DNA of 7,283 bases from Saprospiraceae bacterium (lineage in GTDB: Bacteria > Bacteroidota > Bacteroidia > Chitinophagales > Saprospiraceae), in assembly GCA_013001805.1 (NCBI GenBank), contig JABDLW010000148.1, positions 1 through 7,283 of the forward strand. Direction: 5' to 3'. Position 1 is the first letter of the stretch. Each line of letters begins with the position of its first letter. The notes beneath the pieces were generated by a model. The model saw only the letters and a program-made list of their open reading frames with translations, did not search any database and was not told where the DNA came from. A program made the position numbers and the translations under genes. Of this stretch, positions 1 to 5,954 are shown in pieces.

Positions 1-430
1 GTTTCCACCCTTGGCTTTCAAAATACTTCGAGTACATGCGGTATAGATCACCGGCAAATATCGAAGCTTCGTCTCCCCCGGTACCAGATCGTATCTCAAA
101 TACTACATCCTTTGTATCATCAGGGTCCTTTGGGATTAATAAGTATTTGATCTTGTCCTGCAATTCTTCTTCACTTTCTCGTAACGTGTCGAGTTCTCCC
201 TGGGCCATTTGCCGCATCTCGGGATCGGAGTCATTCAGCATTTCCCGGGCAGTCTCCATATTGGAGGCTACATTTTTATATTCACCGAATACCTGTATTA
301 TTTCCTGTAATTCTTTGTATTCTTTATTGATTTTTGAATATCGAGCTATGTCAGATAGTATTTCAGGATCAGTCATCTGTTCTTCCAGATGCTTGTAGTG
401 TGCTTCTATCTCATTTAGTTTGTCAAGCAT
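1..430 (-). CDS. prfA: Peptide chain release factor 1 (RF1), N-terminal part, cut by the left window edge
   Basis: This is the first 143 codons of class I release factor 1, which recognises UAA and UAG stop codons in the ribosomal A site and triggers peptide release. The protein opens MLDKLNEIE and continues as a long charged helical region (about residues 1-95), the usual RF1 domain 1. It then enters the strongly conserved stretch FEIRSGTGGDEASIFAGDLY at residues 111-130. Full-length RF1 is about 355-360 residues, so the stop-codon recognition motif and the catalytic GGQ loop lie beyond the left edge and cannot be checked. The ATG at 430 gives the expected RF1 N-terminus; upstream there is only an A-rich GAAAAAAG, not a clear Shine-Dalgarno. 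The gene has about 200 bp of non-coding DNA before it, so it probably has its own promoter, though I could not identify one with confidence. The family assignment is secure; the wording of the conserved region resembles Bacteroidota RF1. Confidence 0.96.
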   Translation of the reverse strand, partial: MLDKLNEIEAHYKHLEEQMTDPEILSDIARYSKINKEYKELQEIIQVFGEYKNVASNMETAREMLNDSDPEMRQMAQGELDTLRESEEELQDKIKYLLIPKDPDDTKDVVFEIRSGTGGDEASIFAGDLYRMYSKYFESQGWK

Positions 431-574
431 GGCTTTTTTCTAGGACGCTGAATTTAATACCTGCTAACTATCGATTTGACTGTCTCGCTTAATCAATTCA
501 AAGCTTGGCAATATGGATTCAACAGTAAAAAATAGGACGTGAATAAATTAGCTCGTGGGCAACATAGCATGGAG

Positions 575-596
575 CAGTGGGAAATAAATTCCACTG
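575..596. other. Small inverted repeat in the prfA upstream region
   Basis: The arms CAGTGG (575-580) and CCACTG (591-596) pair perfectly, and one G-T and one A-T pair inside them extend the stem to about 8 bp around a 6-nt AATAAA loop. It lies in the 199-bp non-coding stretch 431-629 between the anti-sigma-like gene and prfA. Neither strand has a T-tract after the stem, so it is not a convincing intrinsic terminator. It may be an RNA structure at the 3' end of the sigma-factor transcript or chance. Nothing else firm is visible in 431-629 apart from a degenerate 20-bp direct repeat (541-560 and 611-630). Confidence 0.25.
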
Positions 597-629
597 AAGT
601 GACCTGTTAAGAATAAATAGTTTCGTGAG

Positions 630-869
630 CTAATGCCGGAATCGGACTTTATCTTTTATGCTTTGAATAAATTCAGGAGTTACTTTCGGACGAACCACAT
701 TACCTCGAACAAAGTCTCTAAAATTTCGCTCGTTTTTAAGCAAGCTCTCGTACTCCGGGTTTTCTTGAATTTTCTTCATGACTTCTTCTTCAGCTTCCTT
801 TGACAGTGCTTTATCAAGCATCATATCAACCTTCTTCCGAAATTCTTGGTAATCGTTTGGACCACGCAT
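630..869 (-). CDS. Small cytosolic anti-sigma-factor-like protein without zinc ligands
   Basis: A 79-residue, highly charged protein encoded 81 bp downstream of an ECF sigma gene on the same strand. Its layout follows the short zinc-binding anti-sigma (ZAS/RsrA-like) pattern: a helix with MLDKALSKEAEEEV (residues 17-30), then IQENPEYESLLKNERNFRDF (34-53) where ZAS proteins carry the H-x3-C-x2-C zinc site, then a C-terminal PEFIQSIKDKV helix (65-75), comparable to the terminal helix that ZAS proteins use to clamp the sigma factor. The putative zinc positions hold I, P and E; the protein has no cysteine and its only histidine is the last residue. There is no signal peptide or membrane segment. 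The likely role is binding and restraining the upstream sigma factor, without zinc-thiol redox sensing. The ATG at 869 has no Shine-Dalgarno. The function is inferred from position and weak pattern similarity; the gene itself is well supported. Confidence 0.72.
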   Translation of the reverse strand: MRGPNDYQEFRKKVDMMLDKALSKEAEEEVMKKIQENPEYESLLKNERNFRDFVRGNVVRPKVTPEFIQSIKDKVRFRH

Positions 870-950
870 TACAAGGTTTTTTATCTGGTTTAAAAATTAA
901 ATCATCAAACAGGTAATAAGAAACAATTTCAAAAAATAAAAAACTTTTAA

Positions 951-1553
951 TTATTCGCTTTCATCAGCGCCACCTTTCGCACGCTTGTCCTGAAAGCCGA
1001 GAGAAACAGCATAATTCTTCAATTTGTCCTTCAGCATATTCCTCGCGCGATGTAGCCTTGAACGGACAGTTCCGATAGGGATATCAATTATTTTAGCTAT
1101 CTCCTCATAAGTAAATCCCTCTACATCACAAAGCAGGATAACCGTTCTAAAATCAATTGGTAAAGAATTAATCGCCACCGTCACTTCGTCTCCTAAGAGG
1201 TTTTCAAAAATCTCTATCCTGAGATCTTGATACTCGGCAATATTACTTTCATCTTTGTCCTGATAGCCGATAAACTCTTCAAAATCAACCTGATTCGGAC
1301 GTCTACTCTTTTTCCGGTACTGGTTGATATACGCATTCTTCAAGATCTTAAACAACCAAGCCTTTGCATTCGTTCCCTCCACGTAAGAATTAAGCGCCCG
1401 GTAGGCCTTCATAAAAGTCTCCTGTACCAGATCTTTTGCATCTTCTTCGTTGTAGGTCAAGTGGTAGGCAAACGTATTGAGTGCATCTACGTGCGGTAGT
1501 AACTCACGTTCAAACAGGTCCTCCCCTTCCACCTTTAGATCTTTTTTTGTCAT
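951..1553 (-). CDS. ECF-type RNA polymerase sigma factor (sigma-70 family, RpoE/SigW-like)
   Basis: A 200-residue group 4 sigma factor that would direct RNA polymerase to a specific promoter set. Region 2 spans about residues 17-84 and includes the core-binding and -10-recognition signature EDAKDLVQETFMKAYRAL (37-54) followed by AKAWLFKILKNAYINQYRK (63-81). An acidic linker (about 88-120) leads to region 4 (about 122-176) with LPIDFRTVILLCDVEGFTYE (131-150) and the helix-turn-helix EEIAKIIDIPIGTVRSRLHR (150-169) that reads the -35 element. Region 1.1 and region 3 are absent, and the length is normal for ECF factors. The tail after residue 183 is charged and poorly conserved. The ATG at 1553 gives a natural N-terminus, with no Shine-Dalgarno. 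The downstream 79-residue protein is its probable regulator, and pdeM is divergent across a 106-bp region. Target promoters and inducing signal cannot be read from the sequence. It may autoregulate, as many ECF genes do, but no matching promoter could be confirmed. Confidence 0.95.
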   Translation of the reverse strand: MTKKDLKVEGEDLFERELLPHVDALNTFAYHLTYNEEDAKDLVQETFMKAYRALNSYVEGTNAKAWLFKILKNAYINQYRKKSRRPNQVDFEEFIGYQDKDESNIAEYQDLRIEIFENLLGDEVTVAINSLPIDFRTVILLCDVEGFTYEEIAKIIDIPIGTVRSRLHRARNMLKDKLKNYAVSLGFQDKRAKGGADESE

Positions 1554-1625
1554 CGGGGGCCTAAATTAGTCCAAAATATTCGAAATCTTATCTGTTGCGG
1601 AGTTTTATACAGGGTCAATTAGGTC

Positions 1626-1655
1626 TTTGCCCTTAAAAATTTGTCCCTAACTTTG
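1626..1655 (+). promoter_or_regulatory. Bacteroidota-type promoter upstream of pdeM
   Basis: A TTTG at 1626-1629 (-33 element) and TAACTTTG at 1648-1655 (exact TAnnTTTG -7 element) are separated by 18 nt, close to the published Bacteroidota primary promoter consensus TTTG-N19-TAnnTTTG. Transcription would start about 4-6 nt after 1655, at or right next to the pdeM ATG at 1660, which implies a leaderless or nearly leaderless mRNA. The match is by eye, in an AT-rich intergenic region where such words can occur by chance. Confidence 0.5.
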
Positions 1656-1659
1656 AGCA

Positions 1660-2337
1660 ATGAATACCAATGGTGAGACACCGATCCAGGATCAAACCTT
1701 AGAAATAAGGCTACGTGATACCCAACTGGTATTATCTCCAGATCGCGCCCTTTTCTGGCCTGCATACTCCACTCTGGTTGTCACAGATTTACATCTGGGG
1801 AAGATTCAACATTTTAGAAATGCGGGTATTTATTTACCAAGTCACGCTTCATTAGACAATTATGAACGTCTTTCAACCCTCTTACTCGAATTTCGACCTC
1901 AGAAATTGCTGATCCTTGGCGATCTTTTTCATAGTTCACTCAATCAAGACTGGATAAATTTTTGTGAATTACGCAATGCGTTTCGCAACGTGAAATTCGA
2001 ATTAGTTACTGGTAACCACGACATAATCGACCTCGATCTATACATAAAAAATGATGTGACTATTTTTGAGGAGGGGGTACGCTTGGGCCCATTCTTCTTC
2101 TCCCACCATCCATCGGTCAAGGGAGAATTGTATAATCTGGCAGGACATCTTCACCCGGGCGCACGACTGGTTGGCAATGGCATTCCGTCAATCAGCCTTC
2201 CCATTTTTTATTTCGGTGTAGATGGTGGCATCCTCCCATCCTTTGGCACTTTTACGGGAATGTCAATGATCATGCCTCAACCCGAAGACATCGTAGTAGC
2301 AATTTCGGAGGGACAGCTATTTGAAATTGGTGGCTAG
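1660..2337 (+). CDS. pdeM: Ligase-associated DNA damage response endonuclease PdeM (metallophosphoesterase)
   Basis: A 225-residue calcineurin-like phosphoesterase of the PdeM type, a group often encoded with an ATP-dependent DNA ligase, an Lhr-type helicase and an exonuclease and assigned to DNA repair. All metal-binding motifs of the fold are present in order: D-x-H in VVTDLHLGK (D43, H45), GDxxH in LILGDLFHS (D88, H91), GNHD (118-121), SHHP (148-151) and GHLH (162-165). The flanking LFWPAYSTLVVTDLHLGK and the C-terminal LPSFGTFTG (192-200) are characteristic of PdeM rather than of generic phosphoesterases. The length is typical and there is no signal peptide, so it is cytoplasmic. The ATG at 1660 is the only reasonable start; no Shine-Dalgarno precedes it and a promoter lies directly against it. 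The usual ligase/helicase partners are not within this window. The gene is convergent with coxF, 46 bp away. Its substrate in this organism is inferred from the family only. Confidence 0.9.
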   Translation: MNTNGETPIQDQTLEIRLRDTQLVLSPDRALFWPAYSTLVVTDLHLGKIQHFRNAGIYLPSHASLDNYERLSTLLLEFRPQKLLILGDLFHSSLNQDWINFCELRNAFRNVKFELVTGNHDIIDLDLYIKNDVTIFEEGVRLGPFFFSHHPSVKGELYNLAGHLHPGARLVGNGIPSISLPIFYFGVDGGILPSFGTFTGMSMIMPQPEDIVVAISEGQLFEIGG

Positions 2338-2355
2338 GGAGGTAACGTAATAAGC

Positions 2356-2370
2356 ATCGAATCCTTCGAT
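2356..2370. terminator. Palindromic hairpin between convergent pdeM and coxF
   Basis: A perfect 6-bp stem, ATCGAA / TTCGAT, with a 3-nt loop lies in the 46-bp gap where pdeM and the cox operon converge. It could reduce read-through in both directions. It is short and lacks a T-tract on either strand, so it is at best a weak intrinsic terminator or a 3'-end stabilising structure. Confidence 0.3.
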
Positions 2371-2383
2371 CTGGTCAAAAGAA

Positions 2384-3349
2384 TCAATTGTCGATATATT
2401 GCTCTGGGTTTTCTTCAAATTTTACCTTGCACCCATCACAACAGAAATAAACCGAATGGTCCTTATACTGCAACACGTGCTTGGCCGTAGCCTTATGTAT
2501 TGGGATATTACAAACGGGATTAATATAATATTCCTCCAAATTTACATGTGGTTTTGCTGCTTCTGAAGTTACTGGTTCCGGTTTTCGAATGTCTTCAATG
2601 ATCTGTCCCAGGATACTTATGGCCACTTCTTCCGGCAACTTCGCATGGATATCCAAACCTGCGGGAGTCCTTATTTTTTTTAGCTGGTCAAATGAGACTC
2701 CCTGTGACCGAAGCGTGGAGAAGATCGCATGTGCTTTTTTTCTACTCGAGACAAAAGCTACGTAATCATTGCCGGTATCAATTGCCATTTTCAGAGCTTT
2801 TTCATCACCCTGTCCTTGCGTACAAACTACTAAATAACTGTTTTGTGTAACGTCTTCCTGACCATACGTACTAACTACCTGAAGGGTCAGATCACCATAT
2901 GTAGATCGGTCAGCATCATCATGAACTACAATGACTCTATAGTCCATGGCCAGACTGATTTTTGCTAATGCTATGCCGATATGCGACTGCCCAAAGATGA
3001 CAATTTGTGGCCGTGGTAGCACTGGTTCAATAAACAATTCGACCGAACCTCCACTTTGGCATGTCATGGTGTATTGCTTCGTATTAGGCATGGCGTCCGG
3101 AACCAGCTCTGTGCTGATTCGTACAAACCGGGATCTTCCTTCACTGATTGCTTGTAGTGCTTCCTTCAAAACGATCCCTCTGGTGCAGCCTCCGCCCACC
3201 CACCCGTGCATACTCCCATTGGGTAGGATAATAGCCGAATCACCAGGTTTACCAGATGATGGGAGTTGCCTTCGTACGACAGTGGCTTTGGCATAGCTCT
3301 GTCGTTCACTATTAAGCTTATTTATCAGGTCGATTTGCTTATTATGCAT
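2384..3349 (-). CDS. coxF: CoxF: XdhC/CoxI-family maturation protein with a C-terminal YHS domain
   Basis: A 321-residue protein with three parts. (1) The XdhC/CoxI N-terminal domain (about residues 10-110) has GWVGGGCTRGIVLKEAL (49-65; C55 is the family cysteine) and MTCQSGGSVELFIEP (95-109, C97). (2) An XdhC Rossmann domain (about 113-255) has the nucleotide-loop variant IFGQSHIG (118-125), VVCTQGQGDEKAL (174-186) and the hallmark RTPAGLDIHAKLPEEVAISI (227-246). (3) After a linker, a YHS domain (about 275-319) contains NPVC (277-280) and FCCDGC (302-307), giving C280, C303, C304 and C307. Family members act in the maturation of molybdenum hydroxylases; in Oligotropha carboxidovorans, CoxF together with CoxE is implicated in completing the CODH Mo-Cu site. 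The YHS cysteines could bind a metal such as Cu(I), which is an inference. The start overlaps the end of coxE by 8 nt, indicating coupled translation. It appears to be the last gene of the operon. It could also be named coxI or xdhC. Confidence 0.88.
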   Translation of the reverse strand: MHNKQIDLINKLNSERQSYAKATVVRRQLPSSGKPGDSAIILPNGSMHGWVGGGCTRGIVLKEALQAISEGRSRFVRISTELVPDAMPNTKQYTMTCQSGGSVELFIEPVLPRPQIVIFGQSHIGIALAKISLAMDYRVIVVHDDADRSTYGDLTLQVVSTYGQEDVTQNSYLVVCTQGQGDEKALKMAIDTGNDYVAFVSSRKKAHAIFSTLRSQGVSFDQLKKIRTPAGLDIHAKLPEEVAISILGQIIEDIRKPEPVTSEAAKPHVNLEEYYINPVCNIPIHKATAKHVLQYKDHSVYFCCDGCKVKFEENPEQYIDN

Positions 3350-4475
3350 TGGTTATAATGTGCTCCAGGGTTAACAGACTTTGCAGGTTATGAGCTGAGT
3401 TAAAAACATCTATTTGGGGCAGAGCTACTTTCATACCTTTTTGAATGGGTCGATATCCTTGCATGCCTTTTAAAGGATTTAACCAAATTAATTTATTTGT
3501 CCGACTTTTTATTTTTTTTAACTGCTCTTCCAGGGATACAGTATCTCCGGTATCGAGACCGTCACTTAATATGACGGTATAAGTACGACCGTTTAACATC
3601 CTTTTACTATACTTAGCATTAAATTCCCTCAGACAAGCTCCTATTTTGGTGCCACTAGACCAATGTTCGGTCTGATGGCTTAATAGCCGCAGAGAAATAT
3701 CTAGCGAGCTCTGCAACTGATCGGTGATTCGCACCAGCCTGGTGCTGAAGGTGAAAACTTCAATATGTTTAAAATGAGTTCTTAACATCCAAATAAACCT
3801 CAACAAATAAAAAGAATATTTATCCATGCTTCCACTAACATCCAATAAAATGACCAATTTAAATTTCTCTTTTTTCTTCTTCTGATAACGCAACCGAATC
3901 AGCGTTCCTCCATTTTCTAAACTTTGACGAATTGTTCTGCCAACATCCAGGGATCCTTTTTTATTGGCCTTTTTAAATTTGCGCCGGATACGCAAACTCA
4001 TTTCTTTAACCAGCTGCATGCTTAACGCAGTGAGCATCTCATCTTCTATTCTGCTAACCAACGAAAAATCAGTTTGGCGAAGTGCTTCCACTTTATTCGC
4101 ACCCGTGGTTGTTTTAGCGTGAAACCTATCTTTTCCATTCCCCTCTCCCCGTCCCATCATCGCTAAAGTATACTGCCCTTTCTTGACCAGATTGTGCTGA
4201 TTTTTATATGTTGTTTTGTTTGCTATTCTAGCACCTTTTTCATTCCAATATCTATGGTAGAGTCGATCAAAAAGCAACCTTTCCTCCTCATTGGAACAAA
4301 ATAAAGCCGCTAATGCGAATTGAAAAAAAGGCTCCTCCTTCCAAAGTCCTGATATGGAAGCCTCCACCGCGTCCATAGTCTCGTTTATACCAATATCCAG
4401 GCCTTCTTCTCTTACATAGTATGAGAATGCAACCAGGGAATCTAAGAAATTGTCATAGTCAGTGTAGTGTGACAT
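3342..4475 (-). CDS. coxE: CoxE: VWA-domain (MIDAS) protein, partner of the CoxD ATPase
   Basis: A 377-residue CoxE-family protein. The N-terminal half (about 1-200) is a charged, helical region with the CoxE-type opening (LVAFSYYVREEGLDIGINET, 14-33) and a basic stretch (RIRRKFKKANKKG, 162-174). The C-terminal half is a von Willebrand factor A domain with a complete MIDAS: D-x-S-x-S in VILLDVSGSM (D212, S214, S216), a threonine in WSSGTKIG (T276) and an aspartate in VILSDGLD (D305). The family-typical end IWLNPLKG...YRP follows (330-343). There is no signal peptide or transmembrane helix, so it is cytoplasmic. VWA proteins of this kind work with adjacent MoxR-type AAA+ ATPases as metal-centre chaperones; in the CO dehydrogenase system CoxE is needed to assemble the active site, probably its copper. 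The start lies 33 bp after coxD, and a small inverted repeat overlaps the start codon. The length is close to that of CoxE homologues. Confidence 0.92.
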   Translation of the reverse strand: MSHYTDYDNFLDSLVAFSYYVREEGLDIGINETMDAVEASISGLWKEEPFFQFALAALFCSNEEERLLFDRLYHRYWNEKGARIANKTTYKNQHNLVKKGQYTLAMMGRGEGNGKDRFHAKTTTGANKVEALRQTDFSLVSRIEDEMLTALSMQLVKEMSLRIRRKFKKANKKGSLDVGRTIRQSLENGGTLIRLRYQKKKKEKFKLVILLDVSGSMDKYSFYLLRFIWMLRTHFKHIEVFTFSTRLVRITDQLQSSLDISLRLLSHQTEHWSSGTKIGACLREFNAKYSKRMLNGRTYTVILSDGLDTGDTVSLEEQLKKIKSRTNKLIWLNPLKGMQGYRPIQKGMKVALPQIDVFNSAHNLQSLLTLEHIITNA

Positions 4476-4498
4476 GTCCTGACAAATTTAGTGGACAT
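4474..4498 (-). promoter_or_regulatory. Inverted repeat overlapping the coxE start codon
   Basis: In the mRNA sense, ATGTCC (4498-4493) pairs with GGACAT (4479-4474) across a 13-nt loop in the coxD-coxE gap. The 3' arm takes in the first two bases of the coxE ATG (4475-4473), so folding could hinder initiation unless ribosomes leaving coxD open it. Six base pairs with a large loop is weak, and this is only a candidate. Confidence 0.2.
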
Positions 4499-4508
4499 TG
4501 GCAAATTA

Positions 4509-5351
4509 TTATGGGGAAAACAATTCCTGCTTTACGATCATCGCATCTCTGTCAGACTTAATTATACAAGATAACGTGTGTTCGAAATTCTCCTCACCCA
4601 AAGCTAAAATCCCAGCTGACCAATCGATTGTTTCAGCTACACCCGGAACTTTATCAAGATTCAGGGTGCGCATTTTTTGTACATATCTGGCTATTCGGAG
4701 GACCAGTTCTTCTTGTATTTGCGGCAGGTGTTTCTTTACTATCCGTACTTCTTTTTCAATCGAAGGATAGGGTACCCAATGATAAAGACACCGTCTCTTC
4801 AGAGCATCACTTAAATCCCGGGTTCGATTTGATGTTAAAATCACCACCGGTTTATGGAGGGCTTCCACAGTCCCTAATTCAGGAATACTGATTTGAAAAG
4901 CCGATAGAAGCTCCAGGAGAAAAGCCTCAAATTCTTCATCAGCTCGATCAATTTCGTCTATTAAAAGTACGACCTGTTTATTTGCGGTAATTGCTTTGAG
5001 TAGAGGGCGTTCTAAAAGATATTCTCTACTAAAAATCAAATCCTCCTTTTCCTTGACCGAGAGGCTGGATTGCTCTTGCAATTTAATTGCCAATAATTGT
5101 TTTTGATAATTCCATTCGTAAATGGCATGATGAACATCCAGGCCTTCATAGCATTGGAGCCGGATCAAATCTGTCTTTAGATAAGCTGCTATAATGTGCG
5201 CTACTTCGGTTTTACCAACTCCAGGATGACCTTCCAATAAGACCGGCTTTTGCAAACGAAGCATCAGATATAAAACTGTAGCAAGTTCATCATCTACCAC
5301 ATAACCTAAAGCATCAACTTCCGGAATTAAATCTTGGGGATGCTCAATCAT
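4509..5351 (-). CDS. coxD: CoxD: MoxR-type AAA+ ATPase for CO dehydrogenase maturation
   Basis: A 280-residue AAA+ ATPase; numbering here is from the ATG at 5351. Walker A is EGHPGVGKT (40-48), Walker B is VVLLIDEIDRA (127-137), sensor 1 lies in ILTSNRTRDL (171-180), and the arginine-finger region is DALKRRCLYHW (182-192). The C-terminal lid has KVPGVAETIDWSAGI (234-248), common in MoxR/CoxD proteins. Studied CoxD is a chaperone-like ATPase required for sulfuration of the molybdenum in CO dehydrogenase; here it would act in the cytoplasm on apo-CoxL with the VWA protein CoxE encoded next. An in-frame TTG lies one codon upstream (5354), but the ATG at 5351 shares its A with the coxG stop in a TGATG overlap, the classic coupling arrangement, so I chose ATG. 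Length and motifs are complete, with no sign of decay. Confidence 0.93.
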   Translation of the reverse strand: MIEHPQDLIPEVDALGYVVDDELATVLYLMLRLQKPVLLEGHPGVGKTEVAHIIAAYLKTDLIRLQCYEGLDVHHAIYEWNYQKQLLAIKLQEQSSLSVKEKEDLIFSREYLLERPLLKAITANKQVVLLIDEIDRADEEFEAFLLELLSAFQISIPELGTVEALHKPVVILTSNRTRDLSDALKRRCLYHWVPYPSIEKEVRIVKKHLPQIQEELVLRIARYVQKMRTLNLDKVPGVAETIDWSAGILALGEENFEHTLSCIIKSDRDAMIVKQELFSP

Positions 5352-5896
5352 CAAGCCTCTTTTTTACCGCCGAATATATTGCCTAACTTATTTTTAACAA
5401 TCGAACCCATCATATTGCCTGCACTCATCGTATTGTCTACCTCTGCTCCGGCAAGTTTCGCCTTGAAATTTTCAACAAATTGATTAAGCAACTGATCTGA
5501 AACATCATTGATTAATCTTGATCCAAACTGTGCCAGCATGCCAACGATGACAATATTCATTACAAAATGTACTTTGGTTTTGCCATCGATTTCGGCCAAG
5601 GTACCAGTCATTTGCATATCCGCACTTCCCTTCCCTTTGCTGTCCAGCCCTCTTCCCTTTAAGATCATTTTTCGATTTTCCTCATCCAGCTCAGCAATCT
5701 GTATTTCACCATCATACTTCACTTTAATGGGACCAAATTTTGTCTCAACTTCTCCCTTATAATTTTTTTCGTCAATCTTCTCTGTTATCGAGGCACCGGG
5801 AACGCAAACTACAACTTGAGTTGGATCGGCTAAACTAGACCAAACTTTGTCGATCGGTTCAGTCACTTCAAAAATCTTTTCGATGGTAGTATTCAT
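5351..5896 (-). CDS. coxG: CoxG: SRPBCC-fold CO dehydrogenase accessory/membrane-association protein
   Basis: A 181-residue member of the CoxG (CO dehydrogenase subunit G) family. The SRPBCC-like domain covers about residues 1-150: IEKIFEVTEPIDKVWSSLAD (5-24), the family cysteine-proline turn VVCVPGA (29-35), KFGPIKVKYDG (53-63), the GKGSADMQMTG strand (88-98), and the long C-terminal helix VIVGMLAQFGSRLINDVSDQ (116-135) that closes the ligand cavity. CoxG is not a catalytic subunit; in studied aerobic CO oxidisers it helps the enzyme associate with the membrane and deliver electrons. The tail beyond residue 150 is rich in G, N, M and K and ends in a basic GGKKEA. No clear transmembrane segment is visible, so any membrane contact would be peripheral, perhaps through an amphipathic tail (160-175). 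The ATG at 5896 gives a natural start without a Shine-Dalgarno. It lies 74 bp after coxL and overlaps coxD by one base. Confidence 0.93.
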   Translation of the reverse strand: MNTTIEKIFEVTEPIDKVWSSLADPTQVVVCVPGASITEKIDEKNYKGEVETKFGPIKVKYDGEIQIAELDEENRKMILKGRGLDSKGKGSADMQMTGTLAEIDGKTKVHFVMNIVIVGMLAQFGSRLINDVSDQLLNQFVENFKAKLAGAEVDNTMSAGNMMGSIVKNKLGNIFGGKKEA

Positions 5897-5915
5897 ATAC
5901 TGTCTGTTTAATAAA

Positions 5916-5942
5916 ATCCAGGCATAGTTAATACACCTGGAT
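5916..5942 (-). terminator. Hairpin with T-tract between coxL and coxG (possible attenuator or processing site)
   Basis: Read on the minus strand, ATCCAGG (5942-5936) and CCTGGAT (5922-5916) form a perfect 7-bp stem. Two G-T and two A-T pairs extend it to about 11 bp around a 5-nt TTAAC loop, and the 3' arm runs into TTTTATT. This is intrinsic-terminator-like in a gap inside an otherwise continuous operon, so partial termination or protection of the upstream coxL message is more likely than a full stop. The T-tract is short, and function is not demonstrated. Confidence 0.4.
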
Positions 5943-5954
5943 CTTCACTTTGTT

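Noticed and set aside
36..398. Plus-strand open frame of 120 codons at the left edge
   Set aside because: It lies opposite the prfA coding frame, is serine-rich low-information sequence and has no recognisable domain; a shadow of prfA.
575..596. Intrinsic terminator for the sigma/anti-sigma transcript
   Set aside because: The stem is real, but neither strand shows a T-tract after it, so I list it only as an inverted repeat.
870..950. Terminator or separate promoter between the sigma gene and the anti-sigma-like gene
   Set aside because: The gap is simply A/T-rich, with only a tiny GAAA/TTTC pairing and no acceptable promoter pair; a shared transcript is the simplest reading.
1572..1578. Minus-strand promoter -7 element for the sigma gene (TATTTTG)
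   Set aside because: The spacing inside the box is one base short of TAnnTTTG and no TTG or TTTG lies at the right distance upstream, so it cannot be supported.
5352..5354. TTG start codon for coxD, giving one extra residue
   Set aside because: The ATG at 5351 directly follows and overlaps the coxG stop in a TGATG arrangement; the TTG adds nothing conserved.
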